The notes below the pieces were generated by a model that was not told the DNA's origin, did not search any database, and saw only the letters and a list, made by a program, of their open reading frames with translations. The position numbers and the translations under genes were made by a program. Source: RGUW01 sp040399325 (GTDB lineage: Bacteria > Cyanobacteriota > Cyanobacteriia > PCC-6307 > Cyanobiaceae). From it: DNA of 32,829 bases. Each line of letters opens with the position of its first letter. Positions within the stretch are counted from its first letter, which is position 1. The stretch lies in NCBI GenBank assembly GCA_040399325.1, contig JBBASJ010000020.1:1-32829 (forward strand). The letters are read 5' to 3'. This document shows positions 16,041 to 24,685 of this stretch, piece after piece.

Positions 16041-17642
16041 TCAGTTGCGTGGCAATCGCGGGCAGGCGTTGACCAGGGTGCGGGTGATCGCGGCCTGGGG
16101 TTTCAACAGCAGATCTGCCCCCGGTCCTTCTTCGACGATGCGGCCGCCATCAAGCACGATCACCCGGTGGCAGAAACCGCTGGCCACCGCCAGATCATGG
16201 GTTACAAACAGCAGACCCAGACCCAGTTGTTGCTGGAGGCTGCGCAGCAACCCCAGGATCTCGGCCTGAACCTCGGCATCGAGCATGCTGACGCTCTCGT
16301 CGCACAGCAGCACCTGCGGTTCCAGGATCAGGGCCCGGGCGATCGCAATGCGTTGCTGCTGACCGCCCGAAAGCTGGCGGGGCAGCCGCTGCTCGAACTG
16401 CTCGGCAGGCTCGAGGCCCACGGCCTGCAGCAACTCCCGGGCCCGTGACCTGGCCTGGTGGCGGCTGGCCAGGCCGTGGATCAGCAGCGGATCGGCGATT
16501 GCATCACCCACTCGCATCTGGGGGTTCAGGCACGCCAGGGGATCCTGAAACACCATCTGGATGCGGCGCCGCAGGGCCCGCCGCGCGCGCCCGCGGCTGG
16601 TCAGCAGGTTCTGGCCCTGCAGCTGCACGCTGCCGCCCCGGATGGCGGCCAGGCCCATGAGCGCCCTGCACAGGGTGCTCTTGCCGCAGCCAGAGGCGCC
16701 CACGAGTCCGACGGTTTCGCCGGCCTGGAGCGTCAGGCTGACCCCATCGACCGCCGGCAGCCAGCGGGGTTTCCAGGGCGGACCGCCCAACCGGTGCCAG
16801 CAGCGCAGATTCGCGATCTGCAGCAGGGGTGCTGCAGTGGCGGGGGAGGCGCTGCGACTCCCTTCCAGGGCCCGTGCCCGGGCGACGAGCCGTTGCCCCA
16901 GGGCTGAGCGTGGGGCCAGCAGCAGGGCGCGCGCCGGACCCTGCTCGACCAGTTGACCGTGTTCAAGCACGGCGATCTGATCGCACCACTGGCCCGCCAG
17001 TGCAAGGTTGTGGCTGATCAGCAACAGGGCGCTGCCGCATTCGCGGCAGAGGCTGGTGAGTTCGCCCATCACCTGGGCCGCCACCGCGACATCGAGGCTG
17101 GTGGTGGGTTCGTCGGCAATCACCAGCTGGGGCCTCAGGGCCATGGCCAGGGCAATCGCCACCCGTTGCCGCATGCCGCCACTGAATTCGTGCGGGTAGC
17201 TGCCGTAGCGGGCCGGGGCGATTCCCACCCGGGTGAGCAGCGCTTCGGCCCGTTGCCGCAGGGCCTGGCTGGCCTCTTTGGGCCTGTGGGCCGCCAGGGT
17301 GTCGCGCAGGTGTTCGCCGATGGTCAGCAGCGGGTTGAGCCGCGTCATGGGGTCCTGAAAGACCAGGCCCACCGCTTCACCCCGCAGCCGCTGCAGCCCG
17401 GCCGCCGGCAGCTGGCGTGGATCGTGGCCGGCGAGCCGCAGCTCCCCCCGGCACAGGCTGCCCGGCGGCAGCAGTTGCAGCACCGCCCGCGCCACCGTGC
17501 TCTTGCCGCATCCTGAGGGACCCACCAGGGCCAGCCGTTGGCCGCGAGCCAGCTCCAGATTCAGTCCGCTGAGGGTGGCGGCCCGGGCGCCCGGATAGCG
17601 CACCACCAGATCCCGCAGCTGCAGCACCGGTCGGCTCTCCAT
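16041..17642 (-). CDS. ABC transporter ATPase with two fused nucleotide-binding domains (DppD-DppF/GsiA type)
   Basis: A 533-residue protein joining two ATPase domains of the oligopeptide/nickel transporter group. NBD1: Walker A GPSGCGKST (41-49), Q-loop VFQDPMTRLNP, signature FSGGMRQR (153-160), Walker B LVIADEPTTSLD, switch His in ISHNLAL. NBD2: GASGCGKST (315-323), VFQDPLACLNP, LSGGQQQR (424-431), VLLCDESVSMLD, VTHDLAV. Both halves look catalytically complete. ATG at 17642 is chosen because the first domain starts immediately; 17672 is an alternative. It is divergent from rel, with about 70 bp between. No permease or substrate-binding gene of this transporter type is adjacent, so its partners must be elsewhere. 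Substrate unknown: peptides, nickel or glutathione are all possible. Confidence 0.92.
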   Translation of the reverse strand: MESRPVLQLRDLVVRYPGARAATLSGLNLELARGQRLALVGPSGCGKSTVARAVLQLLPPGSLCRGELRLAGHDPRQLPAAGLQRLRGEAVGLVFQDPMTRLNPLLTIGEHLRDTLAAHRPKEASQALRQRAEALLTRVGIAPARYGSYPHEFSGGMRQRVAIALAMALRPQLVIADEPTTSLDVAVAAQVMGELTSLCRECGSALLLISHNLALAGQWCDQIAVLEHGQLVEQGPARALLLAPRSALGQRLVARARALEGSRSASPATAAPLLQIANLRCWHRLGGPPWKPRWLPAVDGVSLTLQAGETVGLVGASGCGKSTLCRALMGLAAIRGGSVQLQGQNLLTSRGRARRALRRRIQMVFQDPLACLNPQMRVGDAIADPLLIHGLASRHQARSRARELLQAVGLEPAEQFEQRLPRQLSGGQQQRIAIARALILEPQVLLCDESVSMLDAEVQAEILGLLRSLQQQLGLGLLFVTHDLAVASGFCHRVIVLDGGRIVEEGPGADLLLKPQAAITRTLVNACPRLPRN

Positions 17643-17714
17643 GGGATCGGCGGATCCGCACAACGGACCCATGCTGCGCCCTGCTGCATACGATGGGGAT
17701 AATTGCAGGCCGGG

Positions 17715-20093
17715 ATGCTCAGAGCGGTACCGGATACGGCCCTCAAGGCCGAAGCGGCAGTGTTGGTGACTGCCGGCTCGTCTCCGCTGCCGTCTGCTTC
17801 CCAGGAGCCCAGCCCGCAGCGGGGGCGTCTGACGATCTCTGCGCCCTCCGATTACGGCATCCCCCTGCCCGACTGGCTGCAGCGCTGCATCGAGCATGTG
17901 CCGCCAGGCGCCGGTGAAAGCTGCCCCACCGACGCCGAGGCCCTGCTGGCTTCGGCGTTCGACTTTGCCTATCAGCTGCATGAGGGGCAGTTCCGCGCCA
18001 GCGGTGAGCCCTACATTTGCCATCCGGTGGCGGTGGCCGATCTGCTGCGCGACATCGGGGCCAGTGCCGGTGTGATCGCCGCGGGTTTCCTCCACGATGT
18101 GGTGGAAGACACGGCGGTCACGCCCGACGACGTCGAAGCCCATTTCGGCGCCGAGGTGCGCTCCCTGGTTGAGGGTGTCACCAAGCTCGGCGGGATTCAT
18201 TTCACCAACAAGACCGAAGCCCAGGCCGAAAACCTGCGCCGCATGTTCCTGGCGATGGCCAGCGACATCCGCGTCGTGCTGGTGAAACTGGCCGACCGGC
18301 TCCATAACATGCGCACCCTGGGGTCCCTCAAGCCCGAAAAGCAGCAGCGCATCGCCCGCGAAACCCGCGAGATCTACGCCCCCCTGGCCAATCGCCTGGG
18401 CATCGGCCGTTTCAAGTGGGAGCTGGAGGATCTGGCCTTCAAGATCCTCGAACCCGAGGCCTACCGCGACGTGCAGCAGCAGGTCGCCACCAAGCGCAGT
18501 GAGCGTGAGGAGCGGCTCGGGGTCACGGTGCAACTGCTGCGTGATCGCCTGGCGGCGGTGGGGCTGGGTGACATCGAGGTGAGCGGCCGGCCCAAGCACC
18601 TTTATGGCATCTGGAGCAAGATGCAGCGCCAGCAGAAGGCCTTCCACGAGATCTACGACGTGGCGGCCCTGCGCATCCTCTGTCCCAATCTCGAGAGTTG
18701 TTACCGGGCCCTGGCGGTGGTGCATGACACCTTCAGGCCCATCCCCGGGCGCTTCAAGGACTACATCGGCCTGCCCAAGCCCAACGGCTACCAGTCGCTG
18801 CACACGGCGGTGATCGGTCGCCATCGCCCGATCGAGGTGCAGATCCGTACCCGCGACATGCACCAGGTGGCCGAATACGGCATCGCCGCCCACTGGAAGT
18901 ACAAAGAGGGAGGGTCACCGGCTGCATCGGAAGCCGATGCCGAGCGCTTCAACTGGCTCAGGCAGCTCGTCGATTGGCAGAAGGACGGCGTCGGCGAAGA
19001 CAGCGGCGACTTTCTGCGCTCGATCAAGGAGGACCTCTTCGACGAAGAGGTGTTCGTGTTCACCCCCAAGGGCGACGTGGTGGGCCTGCGCAAGGGATCG
19101 ACCGCGGTCGACTTCGCGTACCGCATTCACTCTGAGGTGGGCAACCACTGCCAGGGAGTGCGCATCAACGATCGTCTCTGCCCCCTCGCCACCCCGCTGC
19201 AGAACGGCGACTTCGTGCAGGTGATCACGGCCAAGATGGCTCACCCGAGCCTCGACTGGCTCAACTTCGTGGCCACACCCACGGCGCGCAACCGCATTCG
19301 CCAGTGGTACAAGAAGAGCCATCGCGATGAGAACATCGCGCGCGGCAGCACCATGCTCGAGCGTGAACTGGGCCGCGATGGTTTCGATGCCCTGCTCAAC
19401 GGCGATGCCATGGCCCAGGTGGCACGCCGCTGCAACCTGGTGAGTACCGAAGACCTGCTGGCCTCCCTGGGTTTCGGTGGCGTCACCCTGCACCAGGTGC
19501 TCAATCGCCTGCGGGAGGAGATCCGCCTGGCCACGGTGGCTGAGGCGCCCCCCAAGAGCAACGAGGAGGTGGCGGCTGGTGTGGTCGCCCAGGCCGAACA
19601 GCTCACCCACCAGGCGCCGCTGCATGCCCATGGCGCCGGTGTGGCCAGCCCGATCCTCGGGCTTGAGGGCCTTGATTACCGCCTTGGGGGCTGCTGCAGC
19701 CCGCTGCCGGGGGAGCCCATCGTGGGATCGGTCTCCCTCGGCAACCACGGCATCACCATTCACCGGCAGGACTGCGGCAATGTCGAGCAGATCCCGGTGG
19801 CGCGGCGCTTGCCGGTGCGTTGGAACCCCGCCAGCGAAGCCCAGCAACGCCGTTACCCGGTGCAGTTGCGCATTGAGGTGCTCGACCGGGTGGGTGTGCT
19901 CAAGGACATTTTGATGCGGCTGTCGGACCACCGCATCAACGTGAGCGATGCCCGCGTGCGCACCAGTCCCGGCAAGCCGGCACGCATCGACCTGAGGGTC
20001 GAGCTGCAGAGTGCCACCCAGCTGGGCAGCACCCTCAATCAGATCCGCTCGATGGCGGATGTGCTCGACATCGCCCGTACCGGGATCGGCTGA
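17715..20093 (+). CDS. rel: Bifunctional (p)ppGpp synthetase/hydrolase (RelA/SpoT homologue)
   Basis: Makes and degrades the stringent-response alarmone (p)ppGpp. At 792 residues from ATG 17715 it has the whole long-RSH layout. The N-terminal HD hydrolase carries GFLHDVVEDT (His127-Asp128), VTKLG and LADRLHNMRT. The synthetase follows (about 280-420) with RFKDYIGLPKPNGYQSLHT. A TGS domain begins EEVFVFTPKGDVVGLRKG, then a helical region, a GCCSPLPGEPIVG segment, and a C-terminal ACT domain (VLDRVGVLKDILMRLSDHRINVSDAR). The intact HD motif and RFKD in the synthetase loop both point to a bifunctional Rel-type enzyme, not a synthetase-only RelA. TTG at 17703 is an alternative start. It is divergent from the ABC gene and convergent with the NTF2-like gene. 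Confidence 0.97.
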   Translation: MLRAVPDTALKAEAAVLVTAGSSPLPSASQEPSPQRGRLTISAPSDYGIPLPDWLQRCIEHVPPGAGESCPTDAEALLASAFDFAYQLHEGQFRASGEPYICHPVAVADLLRDIGASAGVIAAGFLHDVVEDTAVTPDDVEAHFGAEVRSLVEGVTKLGGIHFTNKTEAQAENLRRMFLAMASDIRVVLVKLADRLHNMRTLGSLKPEKQQRIARETREIYAPLANRLGIGRFKWELEDLAFKILEPEAYRDVQQQVATKRSEREERLGVTVQLLRDRLAAVGLGDIEVSGRPKHLYGIWSKMQRQQKAFHEIYDVAALRILCPNLESCYRALAVVHDTFRPIPGRFKDYIGLPKPNGYQSLHTAVIGRHRPIEVQIRTRDMHQVAEYGIAAHWKYKEGGSPAASEADAERFNWLRQLVDWQKDGVGEDSGDFLRSIKEDLFDEEVFVFTPKGDVVGLRKGSTAVDFAYRIHSEVGNHCQGVRINDRLCPLATPLQNGDFVQVITAKMAHPSLDWLNFVATPTARNRIRQWYKKSHRDENIARGSTMLERELGRDGFDALLNGDAMAQVARRCNLVSTEDLLASLGFGGVTLHQVLNRLREEIRLATVAEAPPKSNEEVAAGVVAQAEQLTHQAPLHAHGAGVASPILGLEGLDYRLGGCCSPLPGEPIVGSVSLGNHGITIHRQDCGNVEQIPVARRLPVRWNPASEAQQRRYPVQLRIEVLDRVGVLKDILMRLSDHRINVSDARVRTSPGKPARIDLRVELQSATQLGSTLNQIRSMADVLDIARTGIG

Positions 20094-20108
20094 CGCCCTG
20101 GCTCAGCC
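20088..20108. terminator. Possible bidirectional hairpin between rel and the NTF2-like gene
   Basis: The inverted repeat GGCTGA / TCAGCC with a 9-nt loop includes the stop codons of both convergent genes. It is short, with no T-run, and is supported mainly by position. Confidence 0.3.
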
Positions 20109-20699
20109 CTGAAACGGCAAGGAGGAGTGATGCAGCAGGATTCTGATCGTGCCGTTTGATTCCTTTTCGAACTTCCAAGTCTTGTCGACTTTGGTGGTAT
20201 CACCCTTGGCGTCGGTCAAGATCACGTTGCCCATGGTGACGGCCGACGGTCCATTCAGTTGGATCACCGCGTTCACCGCCCTGCAGGTGCGCCAGGGCTT
20301 GAGTGCGAAGCCCTTGTCGTTGGGAAATCTGGGATTGTTTCCCACAAAGTAGGCCAGGGCTCCCTCACGGGTGGCCCTGAAGGTCTGGCTGCCAGAGGTC
20401 AGGGTCGGTTTGAACGCAACCGGTCCGTACTGGTAGGCGTAGGCCTGGTCGATGACGGCTTCGGCGGTTGTCGTGGCCGCTTTGATGCCCCCGCTGGCAT
20501 AGGCCTGGCTGATCTTCAGCAGTCCGGCGCACCAGTTCTTCTGGGCCTCAATCACCTGGGCCATGCTGATGTTGTGGTCACGCACGTCAACCTGACCACT
20601 CGGCTGGGCCGGTGCGGCCAGGGCTGGGGTCAGGGTGGCAGAGGCCAGCAGGCTGCTCAATGAGAGCGCCACGCAGCTGGTGCGCTTGAACGTCGGCAT
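20103..20699 (-). CDS. Secreted NTF2/SnoaL-like protein, function unknown
   Basis: A 198-residue protein with a signal peptide (FKRTSCVALSLSSLLASATLTPALA). The ATG at 20699 gives the proper signal; an upstream extension to 20750 is unlikely. The mature part has an N-terminal helix with EAQKNWCAGLLKISQAY and a middle segment with AYQYGPVAFKPTLTS. It ends DKTWKFEKESNGTIRILLHHSSLPF, whose final LHHSSLP reminds me of SnoaL/CaMKII-association NTF2-like domains. That fold suggestion is pattern-based and uncertain. There are cysteines at NWCAG and RTCRA, possibly paired in the periplasm. It is convergent with rel. No enzymatic role can be claimed. Confidence 0.75.
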   Translation of the reverse strand: MPTFKRTSCVALSLSSLLASATLTPALAAPAQPSGQVDVRDHNISMAQVIEAQKNWCAGLLKISQAYASGGIKAATTTAEAVIDQAYAYQYGPVAFKPTLTSGSQTFRATREGALAYFVGNNPRFPNDKGFALKPWRTCRAVNAVIQLNGPSAVTMGNVILTDAKGDTTKVDKTWKFEKESNGTIRILLHHSSLPFQG

Positions 20700-20806
20700 G
20701 GGATACGTGTGATCAGATCCCAGTTTGTGGGCACCTGCCGCAGAGCGCAACAGACCGCGACAACGTTACATTTGTGGCCTGGGTTGGCAGCCTGCCTGGG
20801 GCCGAA

Positions 20807-22807
20807 TCAGGCCGCTGGGCCGCTCGATTCGATCTTGACGGTCATCAGCGTGAGGTCGTCGAACTGATCGCCGGTGTTCATGTGATCGAGTGCTGCCTGG
20901 CGGAGCCGCTGCAGCAGTTCGGAGGCAGTCCAGTCCTTCGAGTTGCGTTCGTTGAGAATGGTTCGGATGCGTTCATTGCCCAAGGCGGTTCCCTCGGGGT
21001 TGCGGGAATCGGGCAGGCCATCGCTGTAGGCCAGCAGGATCGAGCCGGGGTCCAGCTGGCAGCGCTGGGGTTTGAACACACAATCATGGAACAGCCCCAC
21101 CGCCGGACCTCCCAGGGTCAGCGTCTCAGTCTGTTGATCGTGCAGGACCAGGGGAGCTTCATGGCCAGCCACGATGTAGTTCAGCTGTCGCGTACCGACT
21201 GTGTAGCCCCCCACGAACACGGTGGCAAACATGGCCGTCATGCCATGGGTCTTCGCCATGTAGCGATTGACTCCGGATAACGCGTTGAGGATGGTTGTGG
21301 CGGGGTCGTTGTTGTCGTTGAACTCATTGATGATGTTGTGGCGCAGCAACGAGCGAAATACCGACATGTACAAGGCTGATGGGATGCCCTTGTCGCAAAC
21401 ATCGGCAACGACGAAGAACACCGTGTCGTCGAGGGCGATGGCGTCGTACCAGTCGGCGCCGATTTCATAGGCGGGATCAAACGAGGCGGCCAGGCTGATT
21501 TCGCGCCGGTTGGGCAGGTCTTTGATCAGAAAGTCGTCTTGAATGCGACGGGCCTGGCAGAGCTGGGCTTCGGTGATGGCATGGTGCGTCGATTCCTGCA
21601 GGTAGTGCTTCAGTTGGTCGGAGGCCTGGTTGATATAATTGAAGAGACGACCTACGTCGCTCGACTCTTCAGGTAATTTGATGTCGAAGTGACCCTGGCT
21701 GATGGCGGCCAGCGCTTCACCGGCCTGGTCGACGGGTTGCGACAGGGCGCCACAGATGCGATAGATCACAATCGAACTGAGGCCAAGTGCGATCAGGTTG
21801 ACCAGCCAGAACCAGGCAAACAGTGTGTTGACATTTCTGAATTTGGTGTCTTGATCGATCAGCAGAGCGGCCGAGCGTGATGGCGAATCTCGCCTGATGG
21901 CCAGGACAAAATCGGTGCCGTCAATGTTCAGCACCCGTGTCTCTTTGGTACTACCCGGTTTCAGGGCGGCTTCGATGACAGGCCACCAGCGGCTGTTCCT
22001 GGTTTGCTTGGTATCGAGCATGCCTTTTCGGTAGTGCTCTGGCATGCCGGGGTGGCCGATGAAATGCACGCCCCCGGGGGCCAGGATCAGCAGAGCGGCG
22101 ATGCCTTTGTGCAGTCCTTTGTCTAGGTCGATCAAGGTGTCGGTGTTGCTCTGGGCGTTGCCCGTGGCGGAGAAGACCGAGCCGATTCCGCTCGTGGCAT
22201 CGAGCCGGCTCAATCGAATCTGGGCTGCAAGAACCCCAATTGGTCGGCTTCGCCTGTCTCCATTGGGGGGTCGGATGGGTACGGCGCTGATGGCGAAGGC
22301 GTGGTCAGAGGTGTCATAAAGCGTGAGCCAGGATTTGGAGACGCCTGCCATGGCACTCTCAAACCAGGCTTCTTTTCGGATGACCTCGGGTGTTGGCAGA
22401 TGGGCCTGATCGCCCACCTGGTTCGCCTTGGTATTGGCAATCACTTGCCCTTCGGTGTTGAAGACGAGCAGGTTGTAATATCTTGAGCTCTTCTGGCTAT
22501 TGCGGAGTTCTTTGGAGCTTGCGCTGGCGTCGAGGTTTTTGATTTCGTCTTGATCGGCCAGGTAGGTCAGAAAATCAAGAGTGCTTTTGTCCCAGGTGGT
22601 AGTGATCCCGTTGATCAGTTCCAGGTCTTTGAGGGAACGCCGTTCCCATTGCCTGGTCACCATGTTGTGGGCATTCCAGAGCGCCAGGCTGGACCCCGCG
22701 ATGGTGAAGGGAATGATCGAGAGCCAGACGCCAAGCGTCAGTTTCTGGCGCAGTCGTTGATGCTTCCACAGTTGCAACGCTGGCTGCAACGGCAGCCAGC
22801 CACACAT
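20807..22807 (-). CDS. Membrane-anchored SpoIIE/RsbU-type PP2C phosphatase (second paralogue)
   Basis: A 666-residue paralogue of the protein at 5923-7862. It is complete here, so it serves as the reference for the gap-truncated copy. ATG 22807 is chosen; the TTG at 22840 adds 11 basic residues. Order of parts: N-terminal segment with LWKHQRLRQKL, TM1 (GVWLSIIPFTIAGSSLALW), a roughly 280-residue outer sensory region, TM2 (FAWFWLVNLIALGLSSIVIY), a HAMP-like linker, then the phosphatase domain with GADWYDA, ADVCDKGIPSALYM, VAGHEAPL, YSDGLPDSRN and QFDDLTLM. All metal-ligand motifs are present. The sensory regions of the two paralogues have diverged strongly while the catalytic halves remain alike, suggesting different signals acting on a shared STAS/kinase system (inference). 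It is a candidate IcfG counterpart. Confidence 0.92.
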   Translation of the reverse strand: MCGWLPLQPALQLWKHQRLRQKLTLGVWLSIIPFTIAGSSLALWNAHNMVTRQWERRSLKDLELINGITTTWDKSTLDFLTYLADQDEIKNLDASASSKELRNSQKSSRYYNLLVFNTEGQVIANTKANQVGDQAHLPTPEVIRKEAWFESAMAGVSKSWLTLYDTSDHAFAISAVPIRPPNGDRRSRPIGVLAAQIRLSRLDATSGIGSVFSATGNAQSNTDTLIDLDKGLHKGIAALLILAPGGVHFIGHPGMPEHYRKGMLDTKQTRNSRWWPVIEAALKPGSTKETRVLNIDGTDFVLAIRRDSPSRSAALLIDQDTKFRNVNTLFAWFWLVNLIALGLSSIVIYRICGALSQPVDQAGEALAAISQGHFDIKLPEESSDVGRLFNYINQASDQLKHYLQESTHHAITEAQLCQARRIQDDFLIKDLPNRREISLAASFDPAYEIGADWYDAIALDDTVFFVVADVCDKGIPSALYMSVFRSLLRHNIINEFNDNNDPATTILNALSGVNRYMAKTHGMTAMFATVFVGGYTVGTRQLNYIVAGHEAPLVLHDQQTETLTLGGPAVGLFHDCVFKPQRCQLDPGSILLAYSDGLPDSRNPEGTALGNERIRTILNERNSKDWTASELLQRLRQAALDHMNTGDQFDDLTLMTVKIESSGPAA

Positions 22808-22915
22808 CTTGCTCAGAGACCGGTGCTTGTGGCGCGTCAATCTGGTTGGTTGCCCTCAATCCATTGAAGCGCGCCCGCTTTGCGATGCGAGGCGTGCGGA
22901 TCTGCCCACACCGTT

Positions 22916-22933
22916 GTGATGGGTGACCATCAC
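22916..22933. promoter_or_regulatory. Perfect inverted repeat GTGATG-N6-CATCAC
   Basis: A 7-bp perfect dyad (GTGATGG / CCATCAC) with a 4-bp centre lies in the divergent region between the phosphatase gene (start 22807) and the small gene at 22986. Its outer arms are identical to the palindrome at 1767-1784. This is an operator-like site by position; the binding protein is unknown. Confidence 0.4.
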
Positions 22934-22985
22934 TACAGCTCGGCAGCTGTGCACTGGTTACAAGGGAGCCACCGCTGCAGTTGCC

Positions 22986-23174
22986 ATGACCTCTGAACAG
23001 GCCGCTCAACTGATCGACAACACCCTTGACCTCGTGCACCAGCGTCTGCAGGACCTGCAGGCGCTTTCGTTGCAGGGCGAGCACCAGGCCCTGGCCGACG
23101 AGTTTCGCGAGTGGCGCCATCCGGTCGGCGGCCACATCGATCTGATGGTGTTTCCGGGCCTGGCCGGCTCCTGA
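22986..23174 (+). CDS. Small hypothetical protein (62 aa)
   Basis: A short acidic, mostly helical protein. Residues 1-40 (MTSEQAAQLIDNTLDLVHQR onward) look like two amphipathic helices, then FREWRHPVGGHIDLMVFPGL. The ATG at 22986 starts exactly at the helical part; the longer frame from 22923 adds residues read from the palindrome region. I do not recognise the family. Support is codon-like composition and a well-behaved sequence in an otherwise empty interval. It precedes mnmE by 65 bp on the same strand. It could be a small regulatory or assembly protein, but nothing visible says which. Confidence 0.6.
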   Translation: MTSEQAAQLIDNTLDLVHQRLQDLQALSLQGEHQALADEFREWRHPVGGHIDLMVFPGLAGS

Positions 23175-23183
23175 CGCGGCAAG

Positions 23184-23219
23184 CCTCCCACGTGCCCCAT
23201 GGGGTTCAAGACTGGGAGG
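23184..23219 (+). other. Potential RNA hairpin in the mnmE leader
   Basis: CCTCCCA and TGGGAGG can pair as a 7-bp stem enclosing the self-complementary CCCCATGGGG. It lies between the small gene's stop and the mnmE start. It could terminate the upstream transcript or structure the mnmE leader; it has no T-tract. Confidence 0.3.
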
Positions 23220-23239
23220 GACCCAGGGCCTGACGGCGT

Positions 23240-24625
23240 TTGCGTTTCAACAGCACCGACACCATTGCGGCCATCGCCACTGCCGTGGCCCCGGGCGAGG
23301 GCAGCGTGGCGATTGTGCGGCTCTCGGGTCCCGAGGCCGAGGCGATCGCCCGTCGGTTGTTTGTGGCCCCGGGGGACCAGCCCTGGGACAGCCACCGCAT
23401 TCTGTATGGCCACGTGCTCGATCCGGACACCGGCGAGCGCATCGATGAAGCCCTGCTGTTGCTGATGCGCGCACCCCGCAGCTTCACGCGCCAGGACGTG
23501 GTCGAGTTCCATGGGCATGGTGGTGTGGTGGCGGTGGGTCGGGTGCTCGAGCTGGTGCTCGCAGCCGGCGCCCGGCGGGCCCTGCCGGGAGAGTTCAGTC
23601 AGCGGGCCTTTCTCAATGGACGCCTGGATCTCACCCGGGCCGAAGCGGTCAGCGAGCTGATCGCAGCCCGCAGCCGTCGGGCGGCCCAGCTGGCCATGGC
23701 CGGGCTCGATGGCGGTCTGCAGCGGCAGATCGGCGCCCTGCGCGCCCGGCTGCTTGACCAGCTGGCCGAGCTTGAGGCGCGGGTCGATTTCGAGGAGGAC
23801 CTGCCCCCCCTCGACGGCGCCGCCGTCACGGCCGAGCTGGAGGCCAGTCGCAACAGCCTGTTGCGGTTGGTCGATGCCGCTGCCCAGGGTGCAGTGCTGC
23901 GCCAGGGGCTGCGGGTGGCGATCGTGGGCCGGCCCAATGTGGGCAAATCGAGCTTGCTCAATCGCCTGAGCCGGCGTGAGCGCGCCATCGTCACCGACCT
24001 GCCGGGCACGACCCGTGATCTGCTCGAGAGTGAGTTGGTGCTGGGCGGGGTGCCGCTCACCCTGCTGGACACGGCCGGCATCCGCGACAGCGGTGATCCG
24101 GTCGAGCAGCTGGGCATCGCGCTGTCGCGTCAGGCCCTGGCCAGTGCCGATGTGGTGCTGCTGCTCTTCGACCTGAGCCACGGCTGGTGCGATGAAGACC
24201 AGGCGCTGCGCGACCAGGTGCCCGACGGCTCGCCCCTGCTGCTGGTGGGCAACAAGGCCGATGCCGCAGGTCTGCCCTGCGGTCTGGTTGCCCCGCCCGA
24301 TGGCGACCGTGCGCCCGCCCAGGTGTGCATCAGTGCCCGCCACGGCGAGGGCATCGAAGCCCTGGAGACAGCGCTGCTGCGCTGCTGTGGCGCTGCCGAT
24401 CTCCAGGGCCTGCAGGTGGCCCTCAACGAACGCCAACGGGATCTGGCCGCCGCCGCCGCCGCGGCTCTGGAGCGCTCACTGGAGGCTGCCGAGCAGGGGT
24501 TGCCCTGGGATTTCTGGACGATTGATCTGCGGGCCGCCGTGCGCGCCCTTGGGGAGATCACCGGCGAGGAGGTCACAGAGGCCGTGCTCGATCGGGTCTT
24601 CTCGCGCTTCTGCATCGGCAAGTGA
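23240..24625 (+). CDS. mnmE: tRNA modification GTPase MnmE (TrmE)
   Basis: With MnmG, installs the carboxymethylaminomethyl group on wobble U34 of certain tRNAs, using a folate cofactor and GTP hydrolysis. It has 461 residues, the standard length. The N-terminal folate domain begins STDTIAAIATAVAPGEGSVAIVRLSG. In the central helical region sits the inserted G domain: GRPNVGKS (230-237), PGTTRD, DTAG (277-280) and NKAD. The protein ends FCIGK, with the conserved C-terminal Cys458. The start is TTG at 23240: a TGA lies three codons upstream and the next residues are the normal N-terminus, so no ATG is available. It heads an all-plus run continuing through terB-like, nadC and the grr genes. Confidence 0.97.
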   Translation: MRFNSTDTIAAIATAVAPGEGSVAIVRLSGPEAEAIARRLFVAPGDQPWDSHRILYGHVLDPDTGERIDEALLLLMRAPRSFTRQDVVEFHGHGGVVAVGRVLELVLAAGARRALPGEFSQRAFLNGRLDLTRAEAVSELIAARSRRAAQLAMAGLDGGLQRQIGALRARLLDQLAELEARVDFEEDLPPLDGAAVTAELEASRNSLLRLVDAAAQGAVLRQGLRVAIVGRPNVGKSSLLNRLSRRERAIVTDLPGTTRDLLESELVLGGVPLTLLDTAGIRDSGDPVEQLGIALSRQALASADVVLLLFDLSHGWCDEDQALRDQVPDGSPLLLVGNKADAAGLPCGLVAPPDGDRAPAQVCISARHGEGIEALETALLRCCGAADLQGLQVALNERQRDLAAAAAAALERSLEAAEQGLPWDFWTIDLRAAVRALGEITGEEVTEAVLDRVFSRFCIGK

Positions 24626-24685
24626 AGCGGTCGATCTGCCGCCACGCACCACGACAATGGGTGGCGACATGCCGATTGATGCTCC

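Noticed and set aside
17689..17703. Promoter -10 candidates (TACGAT, GATAAT) before rel
   Set aside because: No convincing -35 hexamer at the right distance, and the implied leaders are very short; not enough to call.
17643..18893. N-terminal extension of the ABC ATPase frame to about 950 residues
   Set aside because: The extension is antisense to rel; the first ATPase domain begins directly at ATG 17642.
23006..24436. Long open frame on the minus strand (about 476 codons)
   Set aside because: It lies antisense to mnmE and the small upstream gene, with a low-complexity translation and no family features.
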